Source: Dichotomocladium elegans
Lineage: Eukaryota; Mucoromycota; Mucoromycetes; Mucorales; Lichtheimiaceae
NCBI GenBank assembly: GCA_025716815.1
Contig: JAIXMN010000032.1
Location: 186,001 to 250,000, forward strand
Direction of reading: 5' to 3'
DNA length: 64,000 nt
A program made the translations under genes and the position numbers. The notes below the pieces were generated by a model. That model ran no database searches, had not been told where the DNA came from, and worked only from the letters and a program-made list of their open reading frames with translations. Position 1 is the stretch's first letter; each line of letters opens with the position of its first letter. Below are positions 58,133-64,000 of this stretch, piece after piece.

Positions 58133-59366
58133 ATGGAAGAGGAACTTGTTAACTTTATTCAGGAATACCAAGGTTAGTCAGGCATATTTATCCATGCAAT
58201 AGGACCCACATCTCTACTAGATATAAATGGAACCTATGTGCACGTATATGAAAACCCACCGAGCCCACTCGAGTTTTTGCGGAACTGCGTCCATCCTAAC
58301 AGACCGGCTCTGATCAAAAATGCCATTTCTCACTGGCCGGCCGCCACTAAATGGACAAACGCATACCTCCGAGAAAAGATGGGAGAAGCCACAGTCACTG
58401 TTGCAAGTAAGCAGTTGCTTTGCGTCTCAGAAGAGTAGACCATGTTGAGCTGACGCATATGCAGCGACACCGAACGGGTATGACATTTGATATAATTTGA
58501 AGATTTGCGTTCATTTCCTTTTCTTTCTCTATCCGCAAACCTCAATAGCCTTGCCGACGCTGTCACGTATGACCCAGAAACAGACCGCGAATATTTTGCA
58601 CTCCCGCATGAACAAAGAATGCCATTCAATCAGTTTCTCGATATCCTCGAGGGCAAACACACCACTCCTCATGCCCTTTATATCTCACTCCAAAATGACA
58701 GTCTCCACACCGAGTTCTCAATACTCAAAGATGATATCGACGAAGAGGTCTCGTGGTGTAGCGAAGCTCTTGGTAAACAACCAGACGCTGTTAATTTTTG
58801 GATGGGCAACGACAAGAGCACCACGTCGCTCCATAAGGACCCGTACGAGAACTGCTATGCCGTCATTCGCGGCAAAAAGACGTTTGTCCTCATCCCGCCT
58901 TCTGAGTATTGCTGTCTTTATGGTACGTTATAGACATGGCCATGGTCGATTTCCATATATCAAATGGGTTGAATGCAGAATCGAGTTATCCGACTGCGAT
59001 GTATACGGAATCTATGCGTCTTAAGCCACTTGATCCGCCCATGGAAACATCGTGGATACCGATTGATCCACTCCATCCAGACCTGCAAAAATACCCGCGG
59101 TTCCAATATGCGCGACCCATTGTAGTAACTGTTGAGGAGGGTGACATGCTCTATTTGCCGGGTAAAACAGATCCTGCGCCCACACCCCACCGTACCTGCT
59201 TTGTTAACTTTACCGTACAGCGCTTTGGTTCCATCAGGTTCTCCAACAAGGCGAAGAAGGCGTGATCGCCATTAATGCGTGGTATGACATGGAATACCGC
59301 AATATTCTTTATTCCAGCATGGGTCTCTTGCGAGGTTTTTCGCGGCGTCTTGACCAGCAAAAATAA
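58133..59366 (+). CDS. JmjC-domain lysyl hydroxylase, JMJD7-like
   Basis: JMJD7-type 2-oxoglutarate/Fe(II) oxygenases hydroxylate lysines (in human, on the TRAFAC GTPases DRG1/2). Six exons (58133-58172, 58221-58406, 58465-58477, 58549-58922, 58979-59161, 59221-59366) join in phase to 313 residues, the length of human JMJD7. Matches include RPALIKNAISHWPAATKW, MPFNQFLDILEGK, ALGKQPDAVNFWMG and TSLHKDPYENCYAVIRGKK with the iron-binding His and Asp (HxD), then IPLDP-like WIPIDPLHPDLQKYPRF, GDMLYLPALWFHQV with the distal His, and WYDMEYRN. Exon 3 is just 13 nt and restores VATTPNGLADAV. It ends 10 bp before the convergent GNAT stop. Confidence 0.9.
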
Positions 59367-59376
59367 ATAAGAAGTT

Positions 59377-59877
59377 TTAGAAATCCACCACCATGTCAAA
59401 CCACGGATCAGGGCCGTGAACAAGTTCGCTCTTGCCGATATACTTGAAACCAGCTGCCTCGTAAAGCGAGATTAAAACAGGACGACTTATTAATGCAACG
59501 CGCTTGTATTGGTTCTTAGCCTTGAGTTCGGCAATCATGTGTTTCAAAAGCGCCGTTGCAATGCCTTGACGCCGAAAATCGGGAGCAACGCAGACGCTGT
59601 GAATGCAGACCGTTGTGCCTTTGCGATCGTGCGATTCCATGGATTCATCCGTTACGAGCGGATCCTGCGAAAGCGTTGAACATACAAAGCCGGCAATCGC
59701 ATTATCCGAAACGCGACGGGCAACCATAAACAGATTCAAATCAGTCTCGGCAGCGTAACCGATGCGATTGGCAAGCTTCTCGCGCGAGGCGGCCTCATCT
59801 GGGTGGTAAGATGCAGTTTCGAGAGCTGCGACCGTATCGAGATCTTGTAGACTGGCGGGTGTGAAAACGAGCGACAT
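59377..59877 (-). CDS. GNAT N-acetyltransferase, AANAT/polyamine-acetyltransferase-like
   Basis: Single-exon GNAT enzyme of 166 residues that transfers acetyl from acetyl-CoA to a small amine. Sequence order fits the arylalkylamine group: LQDLDTVAALETASYHPDEA, then LFMVARRVSDNAIAGFVCST, VCIHSVCVAPDFRRQGIATA with the acetyl-CoA pyrophosphate loop (RRQGIA), and LISLYEAAGFKYIGKS with a Tyr placed like the catalytic base. The start at 59877 (MSLVFTPAS) suits the family; an in-frame open region upstream to 59946 is probably leader. Fungal relatives include Paa1. Substrate is uncertain. Confidence 0.85.
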   Translation of the reverse strand: MSLVFTPASLQDLDTVAALETASYHPDEAASREKLANRIGYAAETDLNLFMVARRVSDNAIAGFVCSTLSQDPLVTDESMESHDRKGTTVCIHSVCVAPDFRRQGIATALLKHMIAELKAKNQYKRVALISRPVLISLYEAAGFKYIGKSELVHGPDPWFDMVVDF

Positions 59878-61116
59878 GTTAGAGGACGGGTATGGGTTCC
59901 AGAATAGCCCCAAACCAAATTTGTTTGTTTCCCAGGGCCGATCCATTCATTTTGGAGTCACGGTATCACGGTCTCTAACTGAAGGGCGATTGTGAGAGTT
60001 GCGCATGATAGGATGCCATCATTCCACATGTAAAGCAAAGAGCAAAGGTTACATGTTTGCGTTGGAACCGGAGGCAATCGTTGTGCTGATCAGCTGAACT
60101 GGAGATGATTGAGTGAGATGGCTATTTCGGGATCTTTCTTTGATTTGAACTACTTGAGATTTTCGCGCAAGTTGCTGCCCCTACTCTCTCCTTGTAGAGC
60201 ACCAAAAGTTAATACAAATGACTCCAGATTTCTACCACCATCTTGTATCTTCTCTCACGCTGCATGGATGCATCCGCGGCGTGCCGACCTAAGGATCGAG
60301 ATAACGTAAAACGAGACACTCACTTTTACATCCGACTGCGCTTGTCTTCGCCACGAATATAGTGCTTAATGTTCACGAAGATAGCGGCTTGTTACCATGT
60401 ACCTCTAGACCAAAAAAAAACACTGTATGAGAAATGTGGATCAATCGGAAGGCGTCTGAAAATAGTTAGATTATTCTGTAGTAAGTGTTTACTTCGCATT
60501 CAGCGATAGAGCATACTGTTTAGAGATTATCGATAACAGAAGCGGGCATGAACAAGATCGTTGTGAGGAAAGATAAATCACGTTACCCAATTTTACTTTG
60601 AGCGCATGGTTATGTGTTTAGTGCAGACATCTGATATGTGTAAAACGACTCTATAGGGTCAGTTGTCCATAACCACGCCGTCTTTTGTACTATAGCGAAG
60701 TAGGAGCAAGCTTTTCTAAAGCCTCAATCCAGGTGAGACAGTGCTCGTACGACAGAACCCTTCCTCTCTTTAATTACACAAAAATAGAGAAATACACCTG
60801 TTCTTGGCATAGTTACGCAAAGAAAACGGTCTGGCTAATAGGCAAAAGATACTTTATTCCGTCATGTTTCATGATCCTATGCCAAGAATAAAGGATCCTC
60901 GTCTCCTAATAGCCAAAAGTAATGAAGCCGAATGTGGTCTTTCAACAGCAAATGTCGTCGATTTCACCTGCATCATCAAAGTTAGTTTCGCTATCCACTT
61001 TTACATCTAAACTTTACGTACAACTAGTGGGTGTTCATAAATGGCTGAATTAGATGATGCTTCTTTGAAAACAAAAAAAATAGCCTTTGCAGATGCGCGT
61101 GTTCTTAGCGCATAAC
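59878..61116. other. 1.2-kb intergenic region
   Basis: Holds the GNAT promoter and the 3' side of the CYSTM gene. Only short open frames without resemblance to known proteins. Confidence 0.45.
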
Positions 61117-61489
61117 TTACCAGCAGATGGCTTCCAGAGCACAGCAGCAGCAGATAGCCGCAAGGCAGTCTTTTACGCAACCACCGCCACGGAGTCTTTG
61201 TGTTTTTTTTTCAAAAAGAACAGAAAATATGAGATCAGGTATTCTTCTCTTCTTGGTTTCTAAAATCTATGTACCTCAGCATCGAGTTTTCTGAAAAATG
61301 GATGGACAGAGCCAAGCTATTAGTATAGCGCGTAAAACCTGCTTGACCATGCTGCAGCTTACCTTGATCATTGTTGGCACGCTGGTTGTTCTCAACAGAC
61401 ATGGTCTTGCTAGCGGGGTAGGTATTCATGGCAATGGCAGGCTGCTCCTGCTGTTGCAGTCGTTGTTCCTCGTGGCTGCAAGACGGCAT
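61117..61489 (-). CDS. CYSTM-type cysteine-rich tail-anchored microprotein
   Basis: CYSTM proteins are very small proteins with a Cys-rich C-terminal transmembrane module, linked to stress tolerance in fungi and plants. Exons 61489-61363, 61275-61290 (16 nt) and 61195-61117 join in phase to 73 residues. The N-terminus is Gln/Glu/Asn-rich and hydrophilic (HEEQRLQQQEQPAI). The second exon gives ENSML, and the third gives RGGGCVKDCLAAICCCC followed by ALEAIC, the defining module with four consecutive Cys. Without the 16-nt exon no combination of the outer exons stays in frame. Function is inferred from the module only. Confidence 0.82.
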
Positions 61490-62818
61490 CAATAATCAAG
61501 ATTCCTTTTACTCTTGAGTCTCAACTACATTTACCTTGGTGACATATATGTAGCTTTTTTTTTAAAAAAAAAAAAAAGTTTGCGCTAGAGAGGAGGAAAA
61601 AATCATTCTATCATTTATATAGCTTATTTCGAGTCAGATTATACTTTTTTGTCTTAACCAGATATAGAGTGAAGGGAGGCCTCGAAGTCGGCGTTGACGG
61701 TGGTGATACTGAAATGTTAATGTGACATCTCCCTCACGCTTGACCATCTTTATTTATTCATGCCTCGCCTACTCTGGGAAGCATGCTACAGTATCTCGAA
61801 TCTGTTTGTTGGATAGCATCAGGTTCAACATGCAAAGACATGTCCGTTGCGTTCATTGAAGTGTGTTAACTGATCCAACTCACGCGGGTAAATAGTACGT
61901 AATTATCTTTGGGCACCGGGGGAACCTACTCTATTCAGCGATATAAAAGGCTGTTCCGACCTTTTTTTTTTGCCCCAGAGCGCTTTATTTGTCTCTCTCA
62001 TACCATGTCGCTATATGCATGGTGAAACCAGATACGGATTCCCGTAAACATTTATTTCTTTGTCTTAGACACTGTAAGAGCGCCTGAAAAGAATAAGAAA
62101 CGAACAGTGCGTCCTGAACTGACGTAGTCTTCTTTCACATTTTGGACCCATGTTCCTGAAAAAAAAATAGACTAATGGAGCTGGTGAGCATGTGACCTCA
62201 CCGGGATGTATGCTCCGGGAGGATAAGCATGGTGCTTGTGGCCCAATGAAGAGCAATGATTTATCTCTCTATTATGTCGATATGAATACATGATTTGTTC
62301 ATCATCTGCCTCCACTCGGCTATGCACTGGATCTGTATCCTGACGGGGGGCCTACAATCTAGAACAAGATTGGCACACGTGAACCGGTGATGACAGCGGT
62401 AAGCCGGTGATCTTTTTATTTTTGGCGATGGCTGACCGCCACAAGACTGGTTATCAGGACGTAGGAAAGGACATTGATCCTCTTATATATCAGTATGATT
62501 CTCGCAACTAAATGAGATCCTCAACTTGTTATCAATAATACAGGTGGTTGTAATTCAATATAACCATCTCAAAATGCATACGGGAAGTGGTTTTTTTACA
62601 AAAGACACCCGAAATGGGGAAATACTTGAAATACGTTGCGCTCTTGAGGAAAGCTAAAAACCCTACTAGCAGGAAGCTTTGTCTGCGTTGGAGGGGCTCA
62701 CAAACCAAAGCCTCCCATTGGCTGGCGTGGATCGGGGAATGAATCTGTGCTTGCAGCTCTTGTGCCCATGGTGCCGGACAGCTTTGGACCCTCCTCTTTT
62801 TTTGGAATCCTCATCGCA
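61490..62818. other. 1.3-kb region between CYSTM gene and eL39
   Basis: Contains a T-run/A-run inverted pair at 61556-61577 (ten T then fourteen A) and T-rich sequence. No gene seen. The right part is the eL39 promoter. Confidence 0.45.
62658..62667 (+). promoter_or_regulatory. telo-box-like AAACCCTAC element upstream of eL39
   Basis: Close to the ACCCTAA core recognised by Tbf1-type factors, which drive ribosomal protein genes in several fungi. It lies about 155 bp before the eL39 start. A single copy with one mismatch, so only suggestive. Confidence 0.25.
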
Positions 62819-63292
62819 ATGGTAGGCAAACGAAGGCCATGGGGTGATAGATGGGAAAGGAGGAAGGGGATGCAAAGATAAACGATGGATGGATTCGCAG
62901 TGGTCGTGGATGGTCCATGATTGATGGGTCCACAGCAAATATATAACCTATGCGGACGAGCGAGACAGCAACCAACGCCAATGCAATGGGAGGGTGCTTG
63001 GGTTGAATACACGCCTAGTAGACGAAGGATTAGGAATAACCCAATGTCTCCCTTTCTTTATAGCCTTCCAACAAGTCGTTCCGCACCAAGGTCAAGCTTG
63101 CCAAGAAGGCTAAGCAGAACCGCCCTCTTCCCCACTGGTTCCGCATGAAGACTGACACCAAGATCCGGTAAGCATTGATTCGACGCCACCCATGAAAAGA
63201 GGTGACATGACTGCTCACTCGCGATTCTTTGTTGTTACATTAGCTGGAACGCCAAGCGTCGCAACTGGCGCCACACCAAGCTCAACATCTAA
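62819..63292 (+). CDS. RPL39: 60S ribosomal protein eL39
   Basis: eL39 is a tiny basic protein lining the exit tunnel of the large ribosomal subunit. Exons 63064-63167 and 63244-63292 encode [20 protein letters not shown], then [15 protein letters not shown] and [15 protein letters not shown], an unmistakable eL39, and need only an initiator Met before Pro to give the standard 51 residues. The start codon must therefore sit alone in an upstream exon directly before a GT donor. The best site is ATG at 62819-62821 followed by GTAGGC, giving a 242-nt first intron; ATG-GTGCC near 62768 and ATG-GTCC near 62908 are alternatives. The gene is certain, its first exon is not. Confidence 0.93.
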
Positions 63293-64000
63293 ACGAGCAA
63301 AACTGTTTCGAGCGGTCCTGTCGTTCTCGGGTTTTTTCTCTCCAAATTTTATATATATGCTTTGTGTATCCTTTGAGTGTATACATAAATTGAATGGATG
63401 AAAAACCGACGTAGACATATCCTTTAACCATATATATTCTTGTTATTTGCATTTTCAGATGCTAGGAGAAAGCGAGGGTGAGGACTGAGAGATGGGGAAA
63501 GGCTCAACAAGGGGGCTTGGCTTCTGGGTATATTCTAAGGCGCATCATCTGTGGATATTAAAGCTGAGGAGAACTGTGTCGTTGGATAGCACATAGGTCT
63601 ACAAAAGCTAACAGAAGGTCGCCGATCTTCCCTTTGGATAAACTGGCAAATCGTACTACCGTACAGTACAAGGGTCTTCTTGTTGATGCGGATAAGGTCA
63701 ATTCTAGCAGACTATCCTGCAGACTAGGACCCACCGCGGTCGGCTTCATCCTTGCATTTCCCGGAAGTATAATGTAATACTTATTTTCGCTGGCACAAGC
63801 ATGAATGGGATTACTAAATCGGTGGTCTTTCTTAAATAAGATGCATAGCATGGAAGTTATGCTTATTTTTCAATAATAAAGTGTGCATATGTAACTACAA
63901 ACCAAGAAAGAGCCAGTACGATTGTCATATTTCAAGAGATGGTGAAGTTACTTCGCTTACCAGACAAGGGACTTTTCCTTTGGAGAAGTCCCTCACCTTT
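63293..64000. other. region downstream of eL39 to the window edge
   Basis: No gene identified. At the right edge the minus strand is open for 21 codons to a stop at about 63934, which could be the 3' end of a gene lying outside the window. The same stretch can fold into a hairpin (see findings). Confidence 0.4.

Noticed and set aside
61556..61577. T-run followed by A-run as a terminator or foldback element
   Set aside because: Simple homopolymer slippage; a similar pair occurs at 30062-30083 without any associated gene end.
1..64000. CRISPR arrays, bacterial operons, rRNA operons, prophage
   Set aside because: No regularly spaced direct repeats, no ribosome-binding-site-led polycistrons, and all recognised genes are eukaryotic with introns.

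Overview
The window looks like nuclear DNA of an early-diverging filamentous fungus, most likely a Mucoromycota relative. The inference rests on many short GT-AG introns (about 50-80 nt, often with a CTGAC/CTAAC-like branch point 10-20 nt before the acceptor), tightly packed genes on both strands, wholly eukaryotic gene content (Ku70, Nup85, Vps39, Utp13, Set9/Suv4-20, eL39) and IS630/Tc1-type DDE transposon remnants. No prokaryotic, viral, rRNA or tRNA gene was recognised.

Layout. 1-9 kb: KU70 (-, cut by the left edge), a secreted beta-helix protein (+), a Syp1/FCHo muniscin (-) and a weak unassigned exon cluster (-). 10-15.5 kb: a QDR-type MFS drug transporter (+), its decayed tandem copy, and a Dap1/MAPR haem protein (+). 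16-22 kb: neutral ceramidase and NUP85, head to tail only about 70 bp apart. 23.4-29.5 kb: H4K20 methyltransferase SET9, an unassigned helical protein and a stand-alone response-regulator receiver (all +). 31.7-35.2 kb: a secreted 3D-domain (double-psi barrel) protein, a decayed copy of the ceramidase/NUP85 junction, transposon debris on both sides of NFU1. 35.3-46.2 kb: a membrane RING-H2 ligase with polyQ (-), a Zn2Cys6 factor (-), an unassigned serine-rich protein (+), a small gene split by a 1.45-kb transposon (-), and a Con7-like C2H2 factor (-). 47.2-64 kb: VPS39 (+) and TPS2 (-) converge, UTP13 (-) and a JMJD7-like JmjC hydroxylase (+) diverge, JMJD7 and a GNAT gene (-) converge 10 bp apart, then a CYSTM microprotein (-) and ribosomal protein eL39 (+).

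The main discoveries are structural. (1) A Tc1/mariner-type element at 41930-43375 sits in a TA inside a coding exon of a small gene; removing the element and one TA restores an uninterrupted 121-codon frame with normal introns. (2) The 3' end of ceramidase plus the 5' part of NUP85 (19196-19960) is present again as a decayed genomic copy at 32590-33085, ending exactly where a fragment of the same transposon family begins. (3) At least five genes contain exons of 13-26 nt, each required to keep a conserved protein in frame. (4) Two introns, in KU70 and TPS2, appear to be GC-AG. Gene functions are mostly housekeeping (DNA repair, endocytosis, nuclear pore, vacuole fusion, ribosome biogenesis, trehalose and sphingolipid metabolism) with no evident metabolic cluster. 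Exon coordinates were worked out by hand from splice motifs and protein-family expectations.
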